Of a DNA stretch of 34,048 nt, positions 9,761 through 19,383 are shown piece by piece; positions within the stretch are counted from its first letter, which is position 1, and each line of letters begins with the position of its first letter. The DNA is from an uncultured Lentisphaerota bacterium. Its GTDB lineage: Bacteria > Verrucomicrobiota > Lentisphaeria > Oligosphaerales > CAJXKU01. Made by a program: the position numbers and the translations under genes. The stretch is taken from contig CAJXKU010000003.1 of assembly GCA_913055945.1 (NCBI GenBank), positions 1 to 34,048 on the forward strand, read 5' to 3'. Below the pieces are notes generated by a model. That model saw nothing but the letters and a program-made list of their open reading frames with translations. It was not told the DNA's origin and did not search any database.

Positions 9761-11533
9761 ATGGACGGGCATACCGCCTGGATTCAGGTCGGACCTTCTA
9801 CGTGGTACGAATTTGCAGAACTTGTCGGCATTGTGGAAGCGGTAAAGCTTTCCGAGGTGATGCCGGCGCTTCGCCGGATCGAGGATGCGGCGGCGAGGGG
9901 AGTTTATGCGGCGGGCTTCGTCTCGTACGGGGCCGCTCCCGCTTTTGATAGTGCCTTGACTGTTGAATCCTCCGCGGAATTACCGTTGCTCTGGTTCGGA
10001 TTATACCGCATGTGCCGGCAACACGCTTACCCGCCGTTTGGTTCTTCAGCATCCGCGGGCGATGAGCCGTCCTACCATCTCGGTAAATGGCGAACGGGCT
10101 GTGACAGGGGGTGTTATGAACAGGCGATCAGGGCTATCCGGGATTACATCCGGGCCGGGGATACCTACCAGGTCAACTATACGTTCCAGCAGTATGCGCA
10201 CTTCGACGGAGATCCCCGGATGTTCTTCAGGAATCTTTGTCGGTCCCAGCGGGAAGCTTACTCGGCATACCTGGACCTGGGATCTTTTGTGGTGTGCTCT
10301 GCTTCGCCTGAATTGTTTTTTCATCGGAAAGGCAATAGAATCATAAGTCGGCCGATGAAGGGGACTGCCCCCCGCGGGGTGGATCTCGCATCTGATCAGC
10401 GTTTGCGCAGGCAGCTGGAGGAGTCAGAGAAGGACCGTGCCGAGAATGTTATGATCGTGGACATGATCCGTAATGATCTGGGGCGAATTGCTGAGCCGGG
10501 CACGGTAAGTGTAAGTGACATGCTTGCGATCGAGCGTTATCGGACTGTTTACCAGATGACGACAACAGTGAGCGCTGAGACGGAGGAATCGCTGGAAGGG
10601 ATTTTCGGAGCTCTTTTCCCTTGTGCCTCCATAACCGGAGCTCCGAAAAAGCGGGCAATGGAGATTATCCGTGAGCTTGAACCCGGCGCACGGGGGCTTT
10701 ACACGGGAGCAATCGGCTGTATTATGCCCGACGGGGAAGCGCAGTTCAATGTTGCGATCCGAAGCCCCATCATTAATCGCCGTAAACATGAGATATCCTA
10801 CGGCGTCGGCGGAGGCATTGTCTGGGACTCCGATGCGGCAAAGGAATTTGAGGAATGTCGTACAAAGACGCGAGTGCTGAAGCCTCCCCGCTCGCCGTTG
10901 ACTTTGTTCGAGACGATTCTGTGGAGGCCGGAAGCAGGCTATTACCTGCTTGGTTATCACTTGTCACGTATGGAGGCCTCGGCTGCCTATTTTGGTATTC
11001 TTTTTGACAGCGAAGAGGCAGATGAATATCTGCAAAGCCTTAACGTTAGCAACGATGCCCTTCGGGACCCCTTTGTGGTTAAATTTTTGGTGGATGAGGA
11101 GGGCGGATTCAGCTGCGAGACGCGTTCCCTGCCGGTTGGCGGGAACGGCGGAACGTCGGTGATCGCAATAGCCGAAAATTCGGTAAGCAGCGACGACTGG
11201 CGTTTGTACCACAAAACCAACCACCGGGGGGTTTATGATAAGGCGCGGGAGCGCTACCCCACGTATGACGACGTTTTGTTGCAGAACGAGCGCGGCGAAA
11301 TCACTGAGTCAACGATAGCGAATGTTGTTATCGAACGGAAAAAAGGCGGTCCGTTTGTGACGCCCCCGGTACGTTCGGGGGTGCTGGCGGGGACAAAGCG
11401 TGCTGAGCTGCTCGATGCGGGGCGGATCGTGGAGGGAGTGCTTCACAAATCTGATCTGAGGCAGGCTCATAGAATTTACCTCATTAATTCAGTGCGGGAG
11501 TGGACCCCGGTGCATTGCTGTTTCGACGCGTAA
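9761..11533 (+). CDS. pabB-pabC: Aminodeoxychorismate synthase component I fused to class IV aminotransferase / ADC lyase
   Basis: Chorismate-binding DYIRAGDTYQVNYTFQ, SRPMKGTAPRG, RAENVMIVDMIRNDLGRIAEPG, CASITGAPKKRAMEII; C-terminal FETILW...HLSRMEASAAYFG ... NERGEITESTIANVVI. Confidence 0.92.
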   Translation: MDGHTAWIQVGPSTWYEFAELVGIVEAVKLSEVMPALRRIEDAAARGVYAAGFVSYGAAPAFDSALTVESSAELPLLWFGLYRMCRQHAYPPFGSSASAGDEPSYHLGKWRTGCDRGCYEQAIRAIRDYIRAGDTYQVNYTFQQYAHFDGDPRMFFRNLCRSQREAYSAYLDLGSFVVCSASPELFFHRKGNRIISRPMKGTAPRGVDLASDQRLRRQLEESEKDRAENVMIVDMIRNDLGRIAEPGTVSVSDMLAIERYRTVYQMTTTVSAETEESLEGIFGALFPCASITGAPKKRAMEIIRELEPGARGLYTGAIGCIMPDGEAQFNVAIRSPIINRRKHEISYGVGGGIVWDSDAAKEFEECRTKTRVLKPPRSPLTLFETILWRPEAGYYLLGYHLSRMEASAAYFGILFDSEEADEYLQSLNVSNDALRDPFVVKFLVDEEGGFSCETRSLPVGGNGGTSVIAIAENSVSSDDWRLYHKTNHRGVYDKARERYPTYDDVLLQNERGEITESTIANVVIERKKGGPFVTPPVRSGVLAGTKRAELLDAGRIVEGVLHKSDLRQAHRIYLINSVREWTPVHCCFDA

Positions 11534-11591
11534 ATGTACGGATTTTTTAAATGGAGAACGCGTAAGCCCACTGATATCTGCGGAATAAAGT

Positions 11592-11641
11592 CTCATACGA
11601 GCCTTTTCCGCCGGACAATGTCCTGATACCCCCGTATGAGA
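11592..11641 (+). repeat. C-module repeat copy C1
   Basis: CTCATACGAGCCTTTTCCGCC GGAC-AAT-GTCC TGATACCCCC then GTATGAGACTCG. Confidence 0.7.
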
Positions 11642-11766
11642 CTCGCCGCCTTTGAGAATTCGGCAGACCGCCTAAAGGCGGTACTACAAACCTTCAGATA
11701 TCCAGGGAGACAATTGCTTGTAGTTCCGGCTTCAACCGGATCTTTACCCGGCGAGTCTCATACGAG
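11632..11766 (+). repeat. B-type module with terminal inverted repeats
   Basis: CCGTATGAGACTCGCCG ... CGGCGAGTCTCATACGAG; last 56 bp recur inverted at 33993-34048 with one mismatch. Confidence 0.85.
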
Positions 11767-11860
11767 CTCTGCAGTTCAGATGGTCTTGATAAAAATATTA
11801 CAAGGCATCTTCTCTGGAAGATGCGATTCAGGATTCGACGGGAGGTCGGCTGGAAACGCT

Positions 11861-14800
11861 CTATTCGCTGGAGCTCTTCCGGGATACGGAAAGGTCGGCG
11901 TCTTCGATTCTTGGGAGCATAATGCGGAAGGTTGTGCCTTGTCCCTCTTTGCTGTCTACAATAAGGTTGCCCTGATGACGCTGGACGATTCCCTGCAGCA
12001 CGGCCAGGCCTAAGCCGCTGCCGCCGGCTGTCTTGGTGGTATAAAAGGGGTCAAGGCATCTGTCTTCTGTCTCTTCCGCCATTCCCTCACCGTTGTCGCT
12101 GAAGTCTATAACGACGCGTTGATCCTGTACGTAGGTGGATATGTGAATGATGCCATTTTCCGGGATGGCATCGACAGCGTTAAAAATAAGATTTGTTAAC
12201 GCTTCGTTCATTTCAGCTTCATGTCCCCACACCGGAGGGATATCACCGAGATCGGTCTGGATATCAATGGTTTTGCCTGCCGCCGCGGCCTCTTCTTTCC
12301 AGCGGGGTTTGGTAATGGAAATCGCATCTGTGATCGTTTCGTTAAGGTCGAGGGAGTTGAAAGCATCCTGTTCTCTGGGGCGGTAGAACTTGCGCATGCG
12401 GCGAATGGTTTTCGCTGCGTTGGTGGCCGCTTTTTGAACTTGTTCAAGGTAATGCACAGCCTTATCCCGGTCCTGCAGCGTTTCAGGCTGTTCCAGCAGG
12501 AGGGTGGTGAACCCCTGAATCGGAGAGAGGGCGTTGTTGAACTCGTGAGCAATGCCGCTTACCATCGTGGTCAGGGCACGCTGGCGTTCCTGGTCGATGA
12601 GCTGGCTCTGCGTGTTACGCAGTTCTTCCAGGGTATCCTGCAGCCTTTGGTTCGTGGTTTGAAGTTCCTGCTGAGTTTTTCTCCATTCGGTTATGTCATC
12701 GAACACGGCGAGTGCCATCGGTTCATCCGCGAGTCGGAGAGGTGCGCTCTGCAGCAGAAAGATTCGCTCTTCATCTCCGGCGTCACGGTTCAGGCTCATC
12801 TTTGTCTCGACATCATTGTGTTCGCGTTGCCGGTGAAGGGTGTCAAGCAACGTGCAGCGTAACATACATTGCCCGCAATGCTCTGTATGGCCACATCCTG
12901 CCGGATCGTTAAGGGCGTGGATACAGCTCAGCGCTTCTCCAGGATCCAGTCCATACAGCTTTTCCGGAGAAGATCCTGTGAATTCGGCCCCTTGTCTGTT
13001 CACCTGTCTGATGTTCAGGTTGCTGTCCACCAGCACCATCGTGTATGGGACCTTTTTTACGATTGCATTCAGTTCCGACTCGCTGTCAAGCAATGATTGT
13101 TCCGCTCGTTTACGTTCTGTAATATCTCTGACGTGTTCAATGATGCCTGTTATTTGGTTGTTGTGGTCTCTGAGCGGATAGGCGGTGAGCTCGGCCCAGC
13201 GGGGGCCTTGTTCACGGAACAGCTGAATTTCTTCGGTGTGAGGTTCTCCGTTGTACAACGCCCTGATCGAAGGGCACCCTGTACACACTTCTGAGCGATC
13301 GTGGTACGCGGCGTAGCATTTCTTGCCGACTAAAGGCATTTCGGCAGAATGCCTTTTTTCCATCCAGTTGTTGACCTGAACGATGTTGAAATCGGTGTCG
13401 AGGATGCTGAGGCCGTCCTGAATACTGTCAAAAATATTCTGCAGGAACTGCTCGCTTCTTCGCAAGGCTTCTTCCGTGCGTTTATGCTCTGTAATGTCGG
13501 TGGCTACGCAGACCACGTAGGTTACGTTGCCGTTCCCCTCGAGTTTGGGCGTTTTGTCGATCGAGAAAAGCCGTGCTTCACCGTCAACACTTGACAGCCA
13601 TTCTTCTGTGGTTAGAGAGGTTCCGCTCTCGAAGACTTTGCGGTTTCCTTCTTTACAGACTTCGGCGACCTCTTTCGGGAGAAAAGTATCCAACTTTTTA
13701 TGTTCGATATCTTCGCGCCGCAGACCGAAGAAATTGGCGTGGGCCGTGTTGGCCGTTCCGTACGTGTCAACATCGGTCAAATACCATACCTGGGCTTCCA
13801 TGTTTTCCAGCAGAAGTGCCTGTTCGTCACATTTCTGCTGTAGTTCCTGCTTTATGCGGTTGCTTTCTGTAACGTCGCGGATTGTTCCCTGAAATTCGAC
13901 GATTTCGCCGTCTTCGTTCTGAACAGGCACCGACGTAATCAATGTATCAATGACGGAACCGTCTTTTTTGCGCATTTGTATCGGATTATCCTGGACAAAG
14001 CCTCTCTCGCAGATGAGCCGCAGATGTTCGTCTCTCTCGGAGGAGTTGGCGTACATGGCCGGAACCCCCATGCGTTCAAGTTCTTCCCGGCTGTCACAGC
14101 CAAAAAGGTCTACGGTTGCCTCATTTACATCCAGCCATCGTCCGTCCGGACTTGTAATGAACAGGGCGTCTCTACAGGTGCGGAAGAAGTTGCGGTATCT
14201 GTGTTCAGACTGTTGCAAACGTTTTTGGTGTTCAAAGTTCCGTTCTTTGCGGGTTTCAAGTTTTTGCATCCAGTGCTTCAGCTTTTCGTCAGAAGAAGCA
14301 CTCGCTTGTGAGTTGCGGGGCGGGATATAATAAAAGTTTTCGTAGACTTCTGTGCCCAGGATTATGTTTTGATGGGCCTGAAGCACTCTAAGAAGGACGT
14401 CTGCATCACATTGAGATCGATCATATTGGCACAGACCGATGGTCTGGTGGCTGGAAGAGAATTTTTGGTTGAGTTCTATTTCGTATTCGAGCAGCTGATC
14501 AGAGTCGGGCATTCTGCTCAGCACAGGGGTCATATCACTTGCCACCCGAAGGGCTGTATATCCTTCCGCCAGAGCGTTTTCAGCTTCTTTCTGGAGAAAG
14601 GAAAGTGCAGCCTCGGGATCGAAGATATCCCCTTTTACATACATCTTTTCCGGGCTGAGCATCTGCAGACTTCCGCATTCGACCGACTCCTGGAGTGTGC
14701 ATTCGTCTTTTTCCGTATACTCCTGTAGCGGGACAAGCGACTGATCCTGTGAAATGCAAAGCGCTTTCTGGTTCTGCTGCAAACCGCACAGCAGGAACCT

Positions 14801-14896
14801 GGAAAGAACGCACCGACGTTCTTCCCCGGTGTTGTAAAAGTGGCAGGGGTGGTCGCCCGCCTTCAAATCTTTAAGTGTCAGGACGTGATCGTACAT
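11861..14896 (-). CDS. Multi-PAS sensor histidine kinase with N-terminal MEDS (DcmR-type) domain
   Basis: N-terminus GDHPCHFYNTGEERRCVLSRFLLCGLQQNQKALCIS; PAS/PAC repeats; H-box MVSGIAHEFNNALSPIQGF; N-box NLIFNAVDAIPENG; GSGLGLAVLQGI. Confidence 0.88.
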   Translation of the reverse strand: MYDHVLTLKDLKAGDHPCHFYNTGEERRCVLSRFLLCGLQQNQKALCISQDQSLVPLQEYTEKDECTLQESVECGSLQMLSPEKMYVKGDIFDPEAALSFLQKEAENALAEGYTALRVASDMTPVLSRMPDSDQLLEYEIELNQKFSSSHQTIGLCQYDRSQCDADVLLRVLQAHQNIILGTEVYENFYYIPPRNSQASASSDEKLKHWMQKLETRKERNFEHQKRLQQSEHRYRNFFRTCRDALFITSPDGRWLDVNEATVDLFGCDSREELERMGVPAMYANSSERDEHLRLICERGFVQDNPIQMRKKDGSVIDTLITSVPVQNEDGEIVEFQGTIRDVTESNRIKQELQQKCDEQALLLENMEAQVWYLTDVDTYGTANTAHANFFGLRREDIEHKKLDTFLPKEVAEVCKEGNRKVFESGTSLTTEEWLSSVDGEARLFSIDKTPKLEGNGNVTYVVCVATDITEHKRTEEALRRSEQFLQNIFDSIQDGLSILDTDFNIVQVNNWMEKRHSAEMPLVGKKCYAAYHDRSEVCTGCPSIRALYNGEPHTEEIQLFREQGPRWAELTAYPLRDHNNQITGIIEHVRDITERKRAEQSLLDSESELNAIVKKVPYTMVLVDSNLNIRQVNRQGAEFTGSSPEKLYGLDPGEALSCIHALNDPAGCGHTEHCGQCMLRCTLLDTLHRQREHNDVETKMSLNRDAGDEERIFLLQSAPLRLADEPMALAVFDDITEWRKTQQELQTTNQRLQDTLEELRNTQSQLIDQERQRALTTMVSGIAHEFNNALSPIQGFTTLLLEQPETLQDRDKAVHYLEQVQKAATNAAKTIRRMRKFYRPREQDAFNSLDLNETITDAISITKPRWKEEAAAAGKTIDIQTDLGDIPPVWGHEAEMNEALTNLIFNAVDAIPENGIIHISTYVQDQRVVIDFSDNGEGMAEETEDRCLDPFYTTKTAGGSGLGLAVLQGIVQRHQGNLIVDSKEGQGTTFRIMLPRIEDADLSVSRKSSSE

Positions 14897-15072
14897 AAAA
14901 ATTGCGTATTCAGCCCCTCAACCGTTCCCTAAATAACATCCTGTATTATAACTGCTTTTCGGTTTCTGCAAAATAACGCGTAGTCTGTGTTACGCTTGCT
15001 CCCTCTTTTCGTGGTCGGCAGGGCACTTTTGGGGATAATTTTCAGCGAAATGAAAACACGTAGCGACCACTC

Positions 15073-16641
15073 TCAGCGGGCGTGATGAACATTTGCGGCT
15101 TGATTCAGAAGCTGTTCAAAGGCCGCATTAAGTTTTTCTTTAGTCAAAGGTTTAGAGATTATTTTGTCTATATTTTCTGTGCGGCCTTCGTTGACCTCCA
15201 TCATGTCCCCGAATCCCGTAAGCATGATGAGCGGTTTTTCAGGGGCAATGGATTTGATTTCCGCAGCCAGCTGGTCCCCATTCATCTGAGGGGTGGCCCG
15301 GTCAGTGATTACTGCATCATATCTGTCTTTATTGAAATATTCTAAAGCTTGAGCGCCGTGGCATGTGACATCCGCGATATGGCCTTGATGTTCCAGCAAT
15401 TCTTTCAAGAATTCCCGTTGAGACTCTTTGTCTTCGACGATCAGTATCGTGAGAGAAGGGAATCCGCTGGTATTCTGCACGAATGCGGAGGATTCCTGGT
15501 CTTCTTCGTTTTCTGATGGCGGAAAAAGTATCCGGAAGCTCGTACCTTTAGCTTCTTCGCTTTCCACGGTAAAATCGCCCAGATGCCTTTGGATAATTCC
15601 CTGTAGGACGGCGAGGCCCAACCCGCTGCCGTCTGGGCCTTTTGTGCTGTAGAAAGGGTCCAGGCATCGCTGTTTTGTTTCTTCTGACATTCCCATGCCA
15701 GTATCCGAAACCAGCAGCAGTACGTTTTCCTCCTGCATTGAGGTTGTGATTCGGATTGTACCTTCATCGGGAATGGCGTCAACAGCGTTGAAAATGAGAT
15801 TGGTCAGTATCTCGTTGAGTTCCGCTTCATTTCCTTCAATGCAAGGGATGTCGCCCAATTCTGTGTGAATGTCAATGTTTTTTCCGGAAGCTTGAGCCTC
15901 CTCTTTCCACATGAGCCTTGTCACAGAAACGGCGTCTTTGACCACTTTGTTAAGATCAATAGATGTAAATGCGTCCTGTTCCCGCGGACGGTAGAATTTG
16001 CGCATCCTGCGGATGGTTTCCGTGGCGTGATCCGCTGCCTGCTGGATGTGTTTTAGATAATGCAGGGCCTTGTCCTGGTTTTTCAGCATATCGGGTTGTT
16101 CCACCAGCATACTGGAAAAGCCCTGAATAGGGGAGAGCGCGTTGTTGAAGTCATGTGCGATGCCACTGACCATGGTTGTCAGTGCCCGCTGACGTTCATG
16201 GTCGATGAGTTGCTGCTGAGTACTGCGCAGTTCCGTCAGCGTCTCTTCCAGTTTCCGGTTCGTCGTCTTTACATTCTGTTCGGCTTGCCGGCGTTTGGTA
16301 ATATCGAATATTGTGTTTGCAAACCCGGCAGGGGCTTGCTTGTCATCTTTAACTACGGATGCACTGAACAGGATATTCAACTTCTGGCCGCTCTTTGTGG
16401 AGATTGTCATTTCTCCTGTCCATGTCCCGTTCTCTCGCGCTTTTCGGAGCAGCTCTTCGCCTTTGTGTTCATTATCCAGAAATTCTTTTATGTTTTTACC
16501 GACAGCGTCACTGCGTTCACACTCCCAGAGTGACAAAAACGCCGGGTTTACATAAGTCATGACCCCACTCATGTCCGTACAGGAGAAAGCTACAGCCGCG
16601 TATTCGAGGGCATGAGTAAGTGGAAACGGTTGTTCGCTCAT
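15073..16641 (-). CDS. PAS hybrid histidine kinase with C-terminal receiver domain
   Basis: PAS, H-box MVSGIAHDFNNALSPIQGF, NLIFNAVDAIPDEG, GSGLGLAVLQGI; receiver LTILIVEDKESQREFLKELL...YDAVITDRATPQMNG...KIISKPLTKEKL. Confidence 0.9.
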   Translation of the reverse strand: MSEQPFPLTHALEYAAVAFSCTDMSGVMTYVNPAFLSLWECERSDAVGKNIKEFLDNEHKGEELLRKARENGTWTGEMTISTKSGQKLNILFSASVVKDDKQAPAGFANTIFDITKRRQAEQNVKTTNRKLEETLTELRSTQQQLIDHERQRALTTMVSGIAHDFNNALSPIQGFSSMLVEQPDMLKNQDKALHYLKHIQQAADHATETIRRMRKFYRPREQDAFTSIDLNKVVKDAVSVTRLMWKEEAQASGKNIDIHTELGDIPCIEGNEAELNEILTNLIFNAVDAIPDEGTIRITTSMQEENVLLLVSDTGMGMSEETKQRCLDPFYSTKGPDGSGLGLAVLQGIIQRHLGDFTVESEEAKGTSFRILFPPSENEEDQESSAFVQNTSGFPSLTILIVEDKESQREFLKELLEHQGHIADVTCHGAQALEYFNKDRYDAVITDRATPQMNGDQLAAEIKSIAPEKPLIMLTGFGDMMEVNEGRTENIDKIISKPLTKEKLNAAFEQLLNQAANVHHAR

Positions 16642-16831
16642 ATCTATCTGGCCCTGTCAGTTCTTTCTTTGGTATATGGCGTGAGTGTCTGTGTCCGCTC
16701 TCAATCTGCTGCATTTGTCTTTAAAACGAAACGCCAGTAAAAACGGCGATACTATGTATCGAAGGAAGCGACCTGATAAGTTAGCATACACCCCGAAGAA
16801 GTTTTTGCCAAAAGGGTTAGCCGGTGCTGAG

Positions 16832-17038
16832 TTAATCGGGCGGTCCAGTTAGATGTTTAAGAAGCTGTAACTCCCAGAACTCACGCGCATCTCCCGGGTT
16901 CGTGACAGCTGGATTTCTGATCAGGCGGTCTTCTGCAAATGGAATGCAACAGTTCTTACCCCCTGCGACAGCGAAGTCACTCCCTAAGCGCCACGCCTTG
17001 ACGGGCTGAACGCCTGGGGTAATGCAGGCTGATATCAC
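16832..17038 (-). other. Short ORF of unknown nature; possible remnant of a larger gene or repeat
   Basis: Protein-like composition (AGGKNCCIPFAEDRLIRNPAVTNPGDAREFWELQLLKHLTGPPD) inside a repeat-rich region; family not identified. Confidence 0.25.
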
Positions 17039-17172
17039 GGATGATTCCGGCTACCAGGTTGCTCAGTATGGTGAGCTCTGGAAACTCGATCTTTCGGAGT
17101 ATTGCGTGCAGCATGACACATCGGCGCGCTCCGTGCGCCGCTCTGCACTGCGTGCAGGCATTGCATGCAGCG

Positions 17173-17263
17173 GACTGCGTCCAGCGTGACGATTACAGCA
17201 TGGATGCTTACGACATGCTGAATGCAATTCCTGAACGCAGTTTGACAGGCTGAACGCAGTTCC
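17173..17263 (+). repeat. A-module repeat copy A1
   Basis: gactgcgtccagcgtgacgattacagcatggatgcttacgacatgctgaatgcaattcctgaacgcagtttgacaggctgaacgcagttcc; near-identical to 19378-19487 and, inverted, to 33829-34002. Confidence 0.85.
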
Positions 17264-17266
17264 AAA

Positions 17267-17287
17267 GCGCTACATAAAACGTAGCGC
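17267..17287. repeat. Hairpin GCGCTAC-ATAAAAC-GTAGCGC
   Basis: 7-bp perfect inverted repeat, loop 7. Confidence 0.7.
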
Positions 17288-17384
17288 AGTCCAAAGACAG
17301 CCTTGCGGCTGTCGTACATGTGGTGATCGACGAAGTCGCAAGATCCCGACCTTTATAAAGTCTCGGGGGCGATCCTTCGGAGTG

Positions 17385-17412
17385 GTCCCGATCTCTCTAG
17401 AGAGATCGGGAC
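17385..17412. repeat. Perfect 28-bp palindrome GTCCCGATCTCTCTAGAGAGATCGGGAC
   Basis: Both 14-nt halves exactly reverse complementary. Confidence 0.9.
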
Positions 17413-17615
17413 TTTGGTACGGCATGCCCTGGCGCGGCGACATTTTTTTGCGATGCGAAAGACCGGACCGGGTTTCGGGCTACCAAAGCGGCGATCGGGA
17501 TGGGTCGCCGCACGCCCAAAATGCTTCGCATCAGTATACTGATCACCGAAAAAGCCTTCGGCTTACTCATACGTAAAACAGTGGATACTTGTCAAAGTAC
17601 TCGTCTAACAGGACA

Positions 17616-17696
17616 CGTTATGTTGCGGAAAAAGAGTTTATTCAGATCAAATCAGCCATGGTGCGGACTCATTGAAAGCGTTCACGCAACATAACG
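17616..17696. repeat. Inverted-repeat-bounded segment CGTTATGTTGCG ... CGCAACATAACG
   Basis: 12-bp perfect inverted repeats at 17616-17627 and 17685-17696. Confidence 0.75.
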
Positions 17697-17948
17697 CCGC
17701 GCACCACATAACTCACTTCGGTACGGCATAAGTTCTGGTTATCTGTTTACGTTCCTTCCGGCCAGCATAGATAGCTCCATGGACAGAAGCTAAATTCATG
17801 ATAGAGTATGGCACCCTATTACTGAAACGATTCAGCTATAGGCAAGGATATATATTCAAAACCGGTTCGGCAAAATCAGGCCGTCTGTCGAAGCTGAAAC
17901 GGCATCCTTTTACTTGTGCAATTTATTGAACCTAAGGAAATACGGACA

Positions 17949-18917
17949 ATGATTAAAACGCTGAAGAAAGGACTTATTACCGGCCTATTGGGTGTGGCAG
18001 GATGCACTATGCTGGCAGCTTCTGCTGAGGAGACGGGAACGCAGCAGATGCAGGGAGGTAACGCGCAGTGGAAAAACCCCATTTCCAACCCGATCTTTAA
18101 TGACACCGCAGAACTCAAGCGGCAGTTCGACTTTCAGTTCATCTGGCAAAGCCTTGCGAGTCACTTCAGGACCATACACGGACCTATTCTGAAGGTAGGT
18201 GTGGATATGAACGTGGGGCTTTTCCAATTGGAATATCCGATCAGCGAGAGGTGGGCGTTACTTATCAATAAGGCTGGCTATATAGATTTCAATCCCAGCG
18301 GAACCCTGATGAATAAACGGGAAGGTTTCGCCAACATTTCAGGCGGCGTCAAGTACGCACTCCCGTCTGCTCAGATAGAGCCGCTGAACTGCGCGGTCCG
18401 TACCACAATTGAAGCACCGACCGGCGATGACCAGGTATTCCAGGATGGGCGCGGCAGCATCAGTCCCGCCTTTATCGCGACTTATGACTTCGACCGAATT
18501 GCCTTAAATGGTGTAGCGGGGGCAATTCTGCCGTTCGATGGGAGCGAACAGAGCAGTAAAGGGTATATGAGCTTCGACTTCGCCGCTAAGCTGACGCGAT
18601 CTGTCTCCTCTCATGTGGAACTCAACTGGTTTCGCGTGTTAGACACGGGTAATGGTGATGCAGTCTATGACAGTCACGGAGAGATCCAGACCGCCAGCCA
18701 TCCCTCGGTAGGATTCGAAGGAGGCGATCTTTTCAACCTGGGTGCAGAGAATGCCGACAAATTTCCGGACCTTGTGACGGGTGCCCTGGGCCTCCGCTAC
18801 CAGGCACTCGAGAATGTCAGTCTCGGCATGGCTTACGAAATTGCAATGACGCACACTCATAAAGAACAGAGTTTTATGGACGAACGGGTAACGGCCAACG
18901 TAAGCATGCAGTTCTAA
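17949..18917 (+). CDS. Probable outer-membrane beta-barrel protein with signal peptide
   Basis: MIKTLKKGLITGLLGVAGCTMLAASAEE signal-like N-terminus; alternating-pattern strands; C-terminal ...VTANVSMQF ends in Phe. Confidence 0.65.
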   Translation: MIKTLKKGLITGLLGVAGCTMLAASAEETGTQQMQGGNAQWKNPISNPIFNDTAELKRQFDFQFIWQSLASHFRTIHGPILKVGVDMNVGLFQLEYPISERWALLINKAGYIDFNPSGTLMNKREGFANISGGVKYALPSAQIEPLNCAVRTTIEAPTGDDQVFQDGRGSISPAFIATYDFDRIALNGVAGAILPFDGSEQSSKGYMSFDFAAKLTRSVSSHVELNWFRVLDTGNGDAVYDSHGEIQTASHPSVGFEGGDLFNLGAENADKFPDLVTGALGLRYQALENVSLGMAYEIAMTHTHKEQSFMDERVTANVSMQF

Positions 18918-19207
18918 GTCAGCGTCCCCCCAGATACGGTCTTACGCTGAGTAGCCATATGATACCACTTTCTCAGTATCTATTGTGTATGCACAGCTTC
19001 TCTACTCAGAACCGGAGTGATTGGTTGGGTGAACACTTCTTCTATAAAGAATAGTCAGCCAACATATCGCCGTAATTGATTTCTTCCATAGTTACAAACA
19101 GGGCCGCGCAACCTATAAAAACATAGGATTTAGCGGGTGTGCGACTTCAGGATAAATGAAACATTCTTTGCCCGCTCCCGATTTTGAGACTAATGTTTGA
19201 CACGCTG

Positions 19208-19257
19208 ACGCAGTTCTCATACGAGTCTGAGCGCCGGTGTAGCCACCGGACACCCCA
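19208..19257 (+). repeat. C-module repeat copy C2
   Basis: CTCATACGAGTCTGAGCG CCGGTG-TAGC-CACCGG ACACCCCA followed by GTATGAGACTCGG. Confidence 0.75.
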
Positions 19258-19383
19258 GTATGAGACTCGGCAGACATGCTGAAGCATGAACTCCGACGAG
19301 TCGATCGCGCGGTTTTGGCCCGTCAGAGTTCATACTTTAGTATGGTTTGGATTCATGCAGTCGCTGCATACCGAGTCTCATAC
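19258..19383 (+). repeat. B-module, 13-bp perfect terminal inverted repeats
   Basis: GTATGAGACTCGG (19258-19270) ... CCGAGTCTCATAC (19371-19383); inverted homologue at 25562-25685. Confidence 0.9.

Noticed and set aside
9700-9948. ORF MTYNPDVVSAVKDKI... as a separate gene
   Set aside because: Overlaps the start of the PabB-PabC fusion in another frame and has no recognised domain or RBS.
14935-14975. dif-like site (reverse strand GTTATAATACAGGATGTTATTT)
   Set aside because: Only the XerD-like arm partly matches; the XerC arm matches poorly, so a dif call is not supported.
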